A DNA stretch of 8,073 nucleotides from Burkholderia sp. (GTDB lineage Bacteria; Pseudomonadota; Gammaproteobacteria; Burkholderiales; Burkholderiaceae), in NCBI GenBank assembly GCA_028292565.1, contig JAQGMD010000208.1, positions 1-8,073 of the forward strand, in the 5' to 3' direction. How positions within the stretch are numbered: position 1 is the first letter of the stretch; every line of letters starts with the position of its first letter. Below the pieces are notes generated by a model. It saw only the letters and a list, made by a program, of their open reading frames with translations, ran no database searches and was not told the origin of the DNA. Positions 1 through 7,715 of this stretch are shown here, piece by piece. The position numbers were made by a program, and so were the translations under genes.

Positions 1-47
1 TCCCGACATTCCGCACCATGCATGACGAATGGCTCTCTTGCGTGCGC

Positions 48-2801
48 CTACAATCTCCCCTGTATGCGCTTCTTCAATTCCGGCAAACAGGAACCGCAAC
101 TCGTTCCGCACTTGAGCTGATCCTGCAAGCAGGCCAACCTCGCCTCGGTCGAATTGCCACCAACCTTTGAGAGTGTTTCGGCAATCTCCATCTCCGACAC
201 GTTAAAGCAATTGCAGACAACGCGCCCCCGCGACTTGAAACCCTGCGGCGCTTTGGTTGATGGCATCAGCAGCATCCGCCCCAACGCTGCGACCGGCTGA
301 CCGGTTTCCAGGTACTCTTTGAGCCAAAACTCGGCCGAAGTATCACCAGCCAGCGATACCGCAGCCAACTGGCCGCCTTCGACCAGAATATGCCGCGCGT
401 TACCCCGATGCTTGTCGTCATACCGCAGCACATCTTTGCCAACGATACCGAACTGCGCTTCGATTTCATCCGTGAGCCCGGATGCGGCAGGATAATCATC
501 GGCGGCGCGAAACAGCACACCCGCCTTGTCACGACCAAACAGCGTACACGAAGCATATGCAAATCGGCGCATGAACGGCCGCAGTGCCACCTGCAGCGCT
601 AGCGCGCGGGATTCCTCGACCCAGCCAAACACAAGGAAGCGCCATGGCAATTCAGCCTTCAGGATCTTCACCGCCGCATGCTTCAGTTCCGGTTGTTTGG
701 AAACCGGATCAAGTGCGGGCATCGTCAGCGCATTCACACCGAACGTGCCGTCGCCGTCATGTCCGCGCCCCGATACGTACTCCTCGCCCCAATGCATGCC
801 GATGAACGCCTGCCCCGCACGCATCTCGTCGCTGGCGAACGCCGGCAGGATTTGCGAGCCGCGCCTGCTGGTAACGTATACCAGATCCCCGTTGCCGATC
901 AGGCGCCGTCCCATGTCGGCCTGGGCTAGCGCCACCGCCGGCTCGGGCGCGTGAGAAAACAATTGCGCCACCATGCCGGTGCGACTCATGCCGTGCCATT
1001 GGTCGCGCAAGCGGCCGGTGTTCAGGCGAAACGGAAAGCGCGCGTCGACCGGCTCGGCGACAGGTTTGTACACGGTGTCGACAAACCGCGCGCGTCCGCC
1101 GGCAGTTGGAAAAATTCCGTCCGAGTAAAGGCGCGCCTTGCCGCCGAGGGCGCCCTCCGGATAAGGCCATTGCTGCGGACCCTGCTGTTCCAGGAGTGCA
1201 TACGACAAACCGGTGATGTCGAGATCGCGGCCGCGCGTCGACTCACGATGCTCATTCCAGATCTCTTCAACGGTCTGGTATGGAAAAATCGTCGCGCCCT
1301 TCCCCATCAAGCGTTCCAGCCTGCGTGCGAATTCCGTCACGATTTCCCAGTCATGCCGCGCTTCGGCGAGCTTGGGCAAGACCGGCCTGAAGCGGGTGAT
1401 GCGTCGCTCCGAATTCGTGACCGTGCCCTCCTTCTCGCTCCAGGTGGTTGCGGGCAGCAGCACATCGCTGTAGTCGACGGTGGCCGTGGTTTTGCTGGAG
1501 TCCTGCACGATCACCAGTTCGGCTTTATCCAGCGCCTCCCGCACCAATGCCTGATCCGGCAATGATTGCGCCGGGTTGGTACACGCGATCCAGATAATCT
1601 TGATCTCGCCCGCACGGACGGCCTCGAACATTTCAACCGCGGTCTTCCCGGGTGTGGACGGCACATCCTCCACGCCCCACAAGCGCGCGACTTCGGCCCG
1701 GTGCGCGGGGTTGGCCAGGTCGCGATGGGCGGATGACAGATTCGCCATGCCCCCGACCTCGCGCCCGCCCATCGCGTTCGGCTGGCCGGTGAGCGAGAAT
1801 GGTCCGGCCCCAGGTTTACCAATCTGATGCGTGGCGAGATGCAGGTTGATCAGCGCCGCATTCTTCGCCGTGCCCGACGACGACTGGTTCAAGCCCTGAC
1901 AATAAAGTGAAAGCGCCGCGCCCGACTTGCCAAACCAGCGCGCCGCCGTGATCAGGTCTTCTTCGCTGATGCCGCAGGTTTGCGCCACGTACTTCGGGGT
2001 GTAGTCACGCACTGTCCGTTTGAGTTCGCTGAAGCCTTCCGTATGCGCATCGATATAGGCAAGGTCGACCAGGTTTTCCCACAGGCAGATGTGCAGCATC
2101 CCGTTGAACAGCGCGACATCGGTGCCCGGCAAAATCTGCAAGAACAAATCAGCTTCCCGCGCGGTATCGGTGCGACGCGGATCGGCGACGATGACCTTGA
2201 GTGCCGGATTTTTCTTGCGCGCGTCTTCGATGCGGCGGTACAACACGGGATGCGCGTAGGCAGTGTTAGACCCTGCTATGAAAATCACTTCGGCATGATC
2301 GATATCTTCATAACAGGCGGGCGGCGCATCTGCGCCCAGCGTCTGCTTGTAGCCGGCAACCGCGCTCGACATGCAAAGGCGTGAATTGGTATCGATGTTG
2401 TTGGTGCCGACCAGTCCCTTCGACAATTTGTTGAAGACATAATAGTCTTCCGTCAGCAATTGGCCCGAGACATAAAATGCGACACTGTCCGGACCGTACT
2501 GCGCGATGGTGTCGGCGAACTTCCGTGCAATGAAATCGAGTGTCGCATCCCATGACGACCGTGCACGCCTCGCCTTGCGCATGAAACGCATTTCCGGGAA
2601 TAGCGCACGCGTCTGCGCCTGCAAGGCCGGCCTGGCGGTCAGATGCAATGTGCTTCCCTTGGTGCAAAGGCGTCCGAAGTTGGCGGGATGATCCGGGTCG
2701 CCCCTGACGCCGACCACCTTCTCGCCATCGGTCTGCACAACGACACCGCAGCCGACGCCGCAATAGCAGCAGGTGGTTTTAGATTCCTGCAATTCGGTCA
2801 T
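48..2801 (-). CDS. nasA: Assimilatory nitrate reductase catalytic subunit with C-terminal BFD-like [2Fe-2S] domain
   Basis: Cytoplasmic molybdoenzyme of 917 aa that reduces nitrate to nitrite, the first step of nitrate assimilation. The N-terminus carries a [4Fe-4S] ligand set (C11-x2-C14-x3-C18, then C46 in RLCTKG). The motif NSRLCMSS around C143 supplies the probable molybdenum-ligating cysteine, as in the NarB/NasA/NapA group of the DMSO reductase superfamily. A molybdopterin dinucleotide-binding domain lies at roughly residues 590-720 (NTGRLRDQWHGMSRTG). The tail from about residue 858 is a BFD-like [2Fe-2S] domain with C863, C865, C902 and C905, which is typical of the long (about 900 aa) assimilatory enzymes. 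No signal peptide is visible, consistent with an assimilatory rather than periplasmic role. The ATG overlaps the nirD stop codon (ATGA at 2798-2801), implying translational coupling. The stop is TAG at 48-50. The name nasA is used in the proteobacterial sense; narB or nasC are synonyms in other groups. Confidence 0.96.
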   Translation of the reverse strand: MTELQESKTTCCYCGVGCGVVVQTDGEKVVGVRGDPDHPANFGRLCTKGSTLHLTARPALQAQTRALFPEMRFMRKARRARSSWDATLDFIARKFADTIAQYGPDSVAFYVSGQLLTEDYYVFNKLSKGLVGTNNIDTNSRLCMSSAVAGYKQTLGADAPPACYEDIDHAEVIFIAGSNTAYAHPVLYRRIEDARKKNPALKVIVADPRRTDTAREADLFLQILPGTDVALFNGMLHICLWENLVDLAYIDAHTEGFSELKRTVRDYTPKYVAQTCGISEEDLITAARWFGKSGAALSLYCQGLNQSSSGTAKNAALINLHLATHQIGKPGAGPFSLTGQPNAMGGREVGGMANLSSAHRDLANPAHRAEVARLWGVEDVPSTPGKTAVEMFEAVRAGEIKIIWIACTNPAQSLPDQALVREALDKAELVIVQDSSKTTATVDYSDVLLPATTWSEKEGTVTNSERRITRFRPVLPKLAEARHDWEIVTEFARRLERLMGKGATIFPYQTVEEIWNEHRESTRGRDLDITGLSYALLEQQGPQQWPYPEGALGGKARLYSDGIFPTAGGRARFVDTVYKPVAEPVDARFPFRLNTGRLRDQWHGMSRTGMVAQLFSHAPEPAVALAQADMGRRLIGNGDLVYVTSRRGSQILPAFASDEMRAGQAFIGMHWGEEYVSGRGHDGDGTFGVNALTMPALDPVSKQPELKHAAVKILKAELPWRFLVFGWVEESRALALQVALRPFMRRFAYASCTLFGRDKAGVLFRAADDYPAASGLTDEIEAQFGIVGKDVLRYDDKHRGNARHILVEGGQLAAVSLAGDTSAEFWLKEYLETGQPVAALGRMLLMPSTKAPQGFKSRGRVVCNCFNVSEMEIAETLSKVGGNSTEARLACLQDQLKCGTSCGSCLPELKKRIQGRL

Positions 2802-3127
2802 GTTTCCAGCTCTGTCGCATCAAGGAAAACGTTGCCGTCTTCCACCTTCACACTGAATTTCTGTGCGCAGCCTTCGTCCGGCGCGGTTGCACAACCCGAA
2901 TCGAGCTGGATATTCCAGTTGTGCAGCGGACAGGCAACGCGCTCGCCGAATACGATGCCCTGCGACAGAGGGCCGCCCTTGTGCGGACAGCGGTCGAGCA
3001 ATGCAAATATCCTGTCCTCACCGTTACGAAAGATTGCTACATCAGGTTTTACAGCACGACTTACGACGCGTGCGCCAAGCACCGGAATATCGTCGACCCT
3101 GCAGACAGGCTTCCATTGTTGCGACAT
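2798..3127 (-). CDS. nirD: Nitrite reductase (NADH) small subunit, Rieske-type NirD
   Basis: Small subunit (109 aa) of the cytoplasmic NADH-dependent nitrite reductase, partner of NirB. The protein is a single Rieske-fold domain. Unlike E. coli NirD, which lacks the metal ligands, it keeps a full Rieske ligand set: C47-x-H49 in RCPHKGGPL and C66-x2-H69 in ACPLHNW. It therefore probably binds a [2Fe-2S] cluster; cluster occupancy is inference from the ligands. The start is an ATG preceded by a purine-rich site (GGAAAGGGA) at good spacing. The gene is separated from nirB by 154 bp of hairpin-forming sequence, which is unusual for two subunits of one enzyme, and it overlaps nasA by 4 bp (ATGA). 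Confidence 0.94.
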   Translation of the reverse strand: MSQQWKPVCRVDDIPVLGARVVSRAVKPDVAIFRNGEDRIFALLDRCPHKGGPLSQGIVFGERVACPLHNWNIQLDSGCATAPDEGCAQKFSVKVEDGNVFLDATELET

Positions 3128-3153
3128 CTGATTCCCTTTCCATATTGATGTTT

Positions 3154-3189
3154 CAGTAAATGGATGACCGCCGGGTCATCCATTTACTG
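3154..3189. repeat. Perfect 16-bp inverted repeat in the nirB-nirD gap
   Basis: The left arm at 3154-3169 (CAGTAAATGGATGACC) is repeated exactly as its reverse complement at 3174-3189, with a 4-base GCCG loop. Transcribed in the operon mRNA it would form a very stable 16-bp hairpin about 27 nt before the nirD start. No U-run follows it on the minus strand, so it does not look like a standard intrinsic terminator. An mRNA-stabilising or processing hairpin, or a REP-like repeat, is more likely. The function is unknown. Confidence 0.9.
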
Positions 3190-3198
3190 CTGATCGCT

Positions 3199-3245
3199 CC
3201 CCTCTCCCTCAGGGGCCCCCAGGGGAGAGGGGGTGGGGGTGAGGG
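3199..3245. repeat. C/G-rich palindromic repeat with G-quadruplex potential
   Basis: The arms CCCCTCTCCC (3199-3208) and GGGAGAGGGG (3223-3232) are perfect 10-bp inverted repeats around a loop that contains GGGGCCCC. On the plus strand, G-runs at 3222-3225, 3229-3233, 3235-3239 and 3243-3245 are separated by 1-3 bases, meeting the usual four-tract quadruplex pattern. Similar CCCTCACCCC...CTCTCCCC blocks are, as far as I recall, dispersed intergenic repeats in many proteobacterial genomes. The operon mRNA carries the C-rich strand, so any quadruplex would form on the DNA template strand. Confidence 0.75.
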
Positions 3246-3249
3246 ACTT

Positions 3250-3282
3250 AGCTTTCATTCTGAAACTCCCTTCCTGAAAGCT
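3250..3282. repeat. Inverted repeat at the nirB 3' end
   Basis: AGCTTTCA (3250-3257) and TGAAAGCT (3275-3282) form an 8-bp inverted repeat with a 17-base loop, overlapping the last base of the nirB stop codon. A smaller alternative pairing (TTTCA/TGAAA) exists inside it. There is no T-tract after it in the direction of transcription, so I do not call it a terminator. It may be a post-nirB stability hairpin. Confidence 0.5.
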
Positions 3283-5723
3283 CAGAATACCGCCAGCGTC
3301 GTGAACTGGCGCGTATCAACCAGCGCCTTCTCCTTGTCATGCCACGGATCCGGCTCGCCGTCCAGCGAGAACAACAGCCGCTCATAAAGCGCCTTGCGGT
3401 TTTCGTGATCTTCCAGGACCTTCTTTTTCACATAGGCGAGTCCGACACGCGCAATGTAGTGGACGGTACGCTCCAGGTACCAGCCTTCCTCGCGATACAG
3501 TTGCAGGAATGCGCCGGAATACTCCAGAACTTCCTCGTGCGATTTCACCTTCACAAAGAACTGCGCGACTTCCGTCTTGATACCGCCATTGCCGCCGACG
3601 TAGATTTCCCAACCCGAATCGACGCCGATTACGCCTACGTCCTTGATGCCCGACTCCGCGCAATTGCGGGGACATCCCGACACGGCAATCTTGACCTTGT
3701 GCGGCGCATACATGCGCCACAATGCGCGCTCCAGCTGTTGGCCCATGGTGGTCGAGTCCTGCGTACCAAAGCGGCACCATTCGCTGCCGACGCAGGTTTT
3801 CACCGTGCGCAGCGCCTTCGCATACGCATGGCCGCATGGCATGTCGAGGTCTTTCCAGACCCCGGGCAAGTCCTCTTTTTTCACGCCCAGCAGATCAATA
3901 CGCTGGCCGCCAGTCACCTTCACCGTCGGAATCCTGTACTTGTCGACCACGTCCGCGATGCGGCGTAGTTCCGATGCGTTGGTCTCGCCGCCCCACATGC
4001 GCGGTATAACCGAATACGTGCCGTCCTTCTGGATATTTGCATGCGCGCGTTCGTTGATGAAACGCGATTGCGGATCGTCCTTCGCCTCATGCGGCCAGGT
4101 GGAAAGCAGGTAGTAATTAAGCGCCGGGCGGCAGGTGGAGCAGCCGTTTGGCGTGCGCCATTCCATGAATTCCATAGTGGCGGCAATGGTCAGAGGTTTA
4201 TTGACCCTGATCGCCTCGCGTACTTCTTTATGTGTATGGTCGGTGCAGCCGCATAGCGGCTTGGCTTTGGCGGAGGCGGAATAATCGCCGCCGGCAGTGG
4301 ACATGATGATCTGTTCGACCAGGCCGGTGCAGGAACCGCAGGACGCGGATGCCTTGGTGTGTTTGCGCACGTCTTCCAGCGTGAACAAGCCTTTCTCCTT
4401 GATCGCCTTGACGATGGTGCCCTTGCATACCCCATTGCACCCGCATACTTCGGCGGTATCCGGCATCGTTGCCGATTTCGTGTGGCCTTCATGGCCGGCA
4501 TCACCCGGGCGTCCGGTATTGGATTCGCCGAACATCAGCGTGTCGCGAATCTCGCCGACATTTTTTCCCTCGCGCAGCAGCTTGAAGTACCAGCTGCCGT
4601 CGACGGTGTCGCCGTACAGGCAGGCGCCGACCAGCTTGTCGTTCTTGAGCACCAGCTTTTTGTATACCCCGCCGATAGGGTCGGACAGCAGGATCTCCTC
4701 GGTGCCCTCCCCACCCATGAATTCTCCGGCGGAGAACAGGTCGATACCGGTCACCTTGAGCTTGGTGGAAGTGACCGATCCCTGGTAACGGCCGATACCG
4801 AAATGGGCGAGGTGATTGGCACAGACCTTCGCCATCTCGAACAACGGCGCCACCAGACCATATGCAGTGCCGCGATGGTTCACACATTCACCAACTGCGT
4901 AGATGCGCGGGTCATAGGTTTGCATTGTGTCGTTGACGACGATGCCACGATTGCAGTGCAGGCCTGCCGATTCCGCCAGCGCGGTATTGGGGCGGATCCC
5001 TACTGCCATTACGATCAGCTGCGCCGGTACTTCAAGGCCGTCGGCAAAGCGGATTGCTTTTACATGGCCGCTCTCGTCGCCGACGATCTCCTTGGTATTC
5101 TTCTCAAGCAGGAATTTGAGGCCACGATCTTCCAGCGATTTCTTCAGCATCGCGCCGGCGACCGGATCGAGCTGGCGTTCCATCAACCATCCCGGTAAAT
5201 GCACCACGGTGACGTCCATGCCGCGAAGTTTCAGGCCATTGGCCGCTTCGAGGCCGAGCAGGCCGCCGCCGATCACGACCGCATGCCGGTGGACCTGCGC
5301 CGCTTCGATCATTGCATTGGTATCCTGGACGTCGCGATACGAAATGACGCCCTGCAGCTCCTTGCCGGGAACAGGCAACATGAACGGCGTCGATCCGGTA
5401 GCGAGCAAGAGGCGGTCATAGACTGCGGTTGTGCCGTCCTCCGCGACCACCATGCGCTTGACGCGGTCGATGCGGGCTATCTTCTTGCCGAGATGGAGCG
5501 TGATGTTGTTTTCCGCATACCAGTCGACATCATTGAGCATGATGTCCTTGATGGTTTGCTCGCCAGCCAACACCGGCGACAGAAGTATGCGGTTGTAATT
5601 CGCATATGGCTCTGCGCCAAACACGGTAATGTCATAGCTGTCGGGTGCGATCCTGATCAGCTCCTCCAGGGTACGTACACCGGCCATGCCATTGCCAACC
5701 ATCACCAGCTTCAACTTTTTCAT
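3282..5723 (-). CDS. nirB: Nitrite reductase (NADH) large subunit, siroheme enzyme
   Basis: Cytoplasmic enzyme (813 aa, normal family length) that takes six electrons from NADH to reduce nitrite to ammonium. Domains in order: an FAD-binding Rossmann motif at residues 7-17 (VMVGNGMAGVR); an NADH-binding motif at 149-160 (VVIGGGLLGLEA); a BFD-like [2Fe-2S] domain with C427, C429, C462 and C465; a second BFD-like block with C491, C493, C528 and C531; then the nitrite/sulfite reductase hemoprotein domain. In that last domain C644-x5-C650 and C684-x3-C688 (SGCPRNCAESG) bind the coupled [4Fe-4S]-siroheme centre. The ATG at 5723 has a clear ribosome-binding site (GAGGA at 5731-5735, 7-nt spacing). 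The stop is TGA at 3282-3284. The gene appears intact. Siroheme synthesis genes are not in the window. Confidence 0.97.
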   Translation of the reverse strand: MKKLKLVMVGNGMAGVRTLEELIRIAPDSYDITVFGAEPYANYNRILLSPVLAGEQTIKDIMLNDVDWYAENNITLHLGKKIARIDRVKRMVVAEDGTTAVYDRLLLATGSTPFMLPVPGKELQGVISYRDVQDTNAMIEAAQVHRHAVVIGGGLLGLEAANGLKLRGMDVTVVHLPGWLMERQLDPVAGAMLKKSLEDRGLKFLLEKNTKEIVGDESGHVKAIRFADGLEVPAQLIVMAVGIRPNTALAESAGLHCNRGIVVNDTMQTYDPRIYAVGECVNHRGTAYGLVAPLFEMAKVCANHLAHFGIGRYQGSVTSTKLKVTGIDLFSAGEFMGGEGTEEILLSDPIGGVYKKLVLKNDKLVGACLYGDTVDGSWYFKLLREGKNVGEIRDTLMFGESNTGRPGDAGHEGHTKSATMPDTAEVCGCNGVCKGTIVKAIKEKGLFTLEDVRKHTKASASCGSCTGLVEQIIMSTAGGDYSASAKAKPLCGCTDHTHKEVREAIRVNKPLTIAATMEFMEWRTPNGCSTCRPALNYYLLSTWPHEAKDDPQSRFINERAHANIQKDGTYSVIPRMWGGETNASELRRIADVVDKYRIPTVKVTGGQRIDLLGVKKEDLPGVWKDLDMPCGHAYAKALRTVKTCVGSEWCRFGTQDSTTMGQQLERALWRMYAPHKVKIAVSGCPRNCAESGIKDVGVIGVDSGWEIYVGGNGGIKTEVAQFFVKVKSHEEVLEYSGAFLQLYREEGWYLERTVHYIARVGLAYVKKKVLEDHENRKALYERLLFSLDGEPDPWHDKEKALVDTRQFTTLAVF

Positions 5724-6415
5724 GGAAGTTTCCTCTTCAAGCGTGTTAAGCGGCTTCCGTCAATACCGCCCTTCGTAAGGATTTTCCATTCAGAGAGATT
5801 GAGCACCCGCGCCACATTCATGTAATCCTGCGGCACGCGCTGCACCCCGGCGGCTGTGTTGATGATCATCGGCCAGATCGAGCAAATGAAGATCGCCCAG
5901 ATCGCCGCCGGATTGGCCGCCTTGAACACGAGCAGGCCGATCGGCAGCCATGCGAGTGGCGATACCGGCTTCAACAGGCTGATGATCGGGTTGAACATGG
6001 CCGCCAGGAAGGTCGAACGCCCAACCAGGAAACCGACCGGAATCCCGACGGCGGCCGCCATGCCGAAACCGATCGCGACCCGCTTGAGCGAAGCCAGCAG
6101 ATTCCATCCTATGCCCTGGTCATTCGGACCTTTCTGGTAAAACGGATCGGAGAAGATAATCATCGCTTCGTTCAGCGTGACCAGCGGCGAGGGAAAGCCG
6201 CTGTTTTTCGTCGAAACGATTTGCCATATCAGCACGAGCAGCGCCAGGCCCAAAACCGGCGGCAGCACAACCAGCAGGGAGGAACGCAAAAATGATTTGA
6301 TACGTCCGGTTTTTACCTTCTCTGTTTTACCTGACCCAAGTCGCTTCGCTGCTGCCGCCTCCGGCCTGGATCGCGCTGCCGGCCCATTTTCCAGCGTATT
6401 CATTGCTACACTCAT
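5720..6415 (-). pseudogene. nrtB: Truncated nitrate ABC transporter permease (NrtB), 3' end and nrtC lost
   Basis: Inner-membrane permease of the NrtABC nitrate/nitrite importer, left here as 231 aa against roughly 280-310 for the family. The sequence is normal through a hydrophobic segment at about 43-68, further membrane segments at about 112-132 and 153-187, and the first part of the EAA loop (residues 189-215, ending NLSEWKILTK). After K215 (codon 5771-5773) the family continuation (FP..LP.., then the last membrane helices) is replaced by 16 unrelated, basic residues ending in a TGA that overlaps the nirB ATG. The importer ATPase nrtC, expected between nrtB and nirB, is missing. I chose the ATG at 6415 because GGAG lies 7 nt upstream and the nrtA stop is 20 bp away; the frame is also open to 6490, inside nrtA. 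The transporter is probably non-functional. An assembly error at about 5750-5775 is the alternative. Confidence 0.85.
5746..5771 (-). other. Possible fossil of the nrtC 3' end at the deletion junction
   Basis: Just after the point where nrtB homology ends, another minus-strand frame reads AVLTEAA and then TAA (5746-5748), 22 bp before the nirB ATG and just ahead of its ribosome-binding site. That is where the stop codon of an intact nrtC would be expected. A single deletion removing the end of nrtB and nearly all of nrtC would leave this arrangement. The stretch is too short to prove it is nrtC-derived, so this is inference from position only. Confidence 0.3.
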
Positions 6416-6435
6416 GACGTCTCCAATCCAGGTAG

Positions 6436-7686
6436 TCAGGCTTTGATCTTGAACGAGGCAGCGTACGCCTTCGGGTTCTTGCCATCCCATACCGTTCCGT
6501 CGATCAGTTTCGAGGTACGCATCGGATCTTTCGGCACGCTGGCCTTTGCCATTGTCGCGGCTTCCTTGTACAACTCGATCTGGTTGATTGCCTTAGCCAC
6601 CGCCAGGTAATCGACATCTTCCTTCAACATGCCCCAGCGCCTGTGCTGCGTCAGGAACCACATGCCGTCCGACAGGTAAGGAAAATTCACGGCCCCGTCG
6701 TTGTAGAACTTCATGTAGTTCGGATCGTCCCAGGTCTTTCCCATGCCGTTCTGGTAGCGGCCGAGAATGCGCTGGTTGATTACATCGACGGAAGTATTGA
6801 CGTAAGCCTTGTCTGCGATTGTCTCCGCCATCTTTGTTTTGTTGGAGAGCGACGCATCGATCCACTTGCTTGCTTCCAGCACCGCCGCGGTCATTGCACG
6901 TGCGGTGTTCGGGTACTTCTTCACAAAATCCGCAGTGGTGCCAAGGACCTTTTCAGGATGGTCTTTCCAGATGTCCTGCGTGGTCACGCCGGTAATACCG
7001 ATTCCATCGGCAATCGCGCGATGGCCCCACGGTTCTCCGACACAGAATCCATCCATGTTCCCCACCCGCATGTTCGCCACCATTTGCGGCGGCGGCACGG
7101 TGATGACTTTGGCGTCTTTCATCGGGTTGATCCCGTATGTCGCGAGCCAGTAATACAGCCACATTGCGTGCGTACCGGTCGGGAAGGTCTGCGCGAAGGT
7201 GTATTCGCGCTTTTCGCTATTCATCAGTTTGGCGAGCGATGCGCCATCCACCGCACCCTTGTCCGCCAGTTTTTTCGAAAGGGTGATCGCTTGCCCATTG
7301 TGGTTGAGCGTCATCAGCATGGCCATGTCTTTCTTCGGTCCGCTCACGCCCAGATGCACCCCATAGATCAACCCGTACAGTACATGTGCCGCGTCCAGCT
7401 CGCCATTGACCAACTTGTCGCGAACGCTGGCCCAGGACGCTTCCTTGGTCGGCACGATTTTGATGCCGTGCTTTTTGTCGAAGCCCAGCACGGACGCCAT
7501 CACCACCGATGCGCAGTCGGTCAACGGAATGAAGCCGATTCTGACTTCCTCTTTTTCCGGTTTGTCGGAACCGGCAGCCCACACGCCTTGTGTGGCCAGC
7601 CCGCCCAGGGTGCCGGCCGTCACGGCCGCGCCCGTCTTGAGGACAGAACGTCTGGTCAAATTGATTCTTCGGTCTTTTATAGTCAT
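6436..7686 (-). CDS. nrtA: Nitrate ABC transporter, periplasmic substrate-binding protein
   Basis: Nitrate/nitrite-binding component of the NrtABC importer, 416 aa, of the NrtA/CmpA family. The N-terminus is a Tat signal: a basic region with the twin-arginine motif TRRSVLKTG (residues 11-19), a hydrophobic stretch, and likely cleavage after GVWA near residue 37. The mature part carries family-typical segments: GFIPLTDCAS (51-60), EASWASVRDKL (82-92), LNHNGQAI (127-134), FPTGTHAMWLYYWLATYGINP (168-188) and the PPPQMVANM...CVGEPWGHR block (198-223). The start is ATG at 7686, because a GAGGA site lies immediately upstream and the Tat signal is then of ordinary length. A GTG six codons upstream (7704) is in frame but lacks a good site. 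The gene lies 29 nt after the leader terminator and 20 bp before nrtB. It is intact although its permease is not. Confidence 0.94.
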   Translation of the reverse strand: MTIKDRRINLTRRSVLKTGAAVTAGTLGGLATQGVWAAGSDKPEKEEVRIGFIPLTDCASVVMASVLGFDKKHGIKIVPTKEASWASVRDKLVNGELDAAHVLYGLIYGVHLGVSGPKKDMAMLMTLNHNGQAITLSKKLADKGAVDGASLAKLMNSEKREYTFAQTFPTGTHAMWLYYWLATYGINPMKDAKVITVPPPQMVANMRVGNMDGFCVGEPWGHRAIADGIGITGVTTQDIWKDHPEKVLGTTADFVKKYPNTARAMTAAVLEASKWIDASLSNKTKMAETIADKAYVNTSVDVINQRILGRYQNGMGKTWDDPNYMKFYNDGAVNFPYLSDGMWFLTQHRRWGMLKEDVDYLAVAKAINQIELYKEAATMAKASVPKDPMRTSKLIDGTVWDGKNPKAYAASFKIKA

Positions 7687-7690
7687 GAGG

Positions 7691-7695
7691 TCCTC
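7691..7695 (-). promoter_or_regulatory. Ribosome-binding site deciding the nrtA start
   Basis: GAGGA on the minus strand lies 4 nt before the ATG at 7686. It supports that ATG over the in-frame upstream GTG at 7704. The five bases of spacing or fewer make it slightly close but usable. Confidence 0.65.
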
Positions 7696-7715
7696 GAAAT
7701 GCACATCCCTGGGGC

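Noticed and set aside
1..47. Possible start of a further minus-strand gene after nasA (ATG at 21-23 or 17-19)
   Set aside because: Only seven or so codons fit before the window ends and no product can be recognised; a weak AGAGAG site upstream is not enough.
3250..3282. Intrinsic terminator after nirB
   Set aside because: The inverted repeat has a long loop and no U-tract downstream, and nirD and nasA must still be transcribed.
4359..5198. 279-aa open frame on the plus strand opposite nirB
   Set aside because: It lies wholly within the intact nirB gene and shows no family motif; shadow frame.
6416..6490. Upstream extension of nrtB to an earlier start inside nrtA
   Set aside because: The extra 25 residues are the out-of-frame nrtA 3' end; the ATG at 6415 has a GGAG site at proper spacing.
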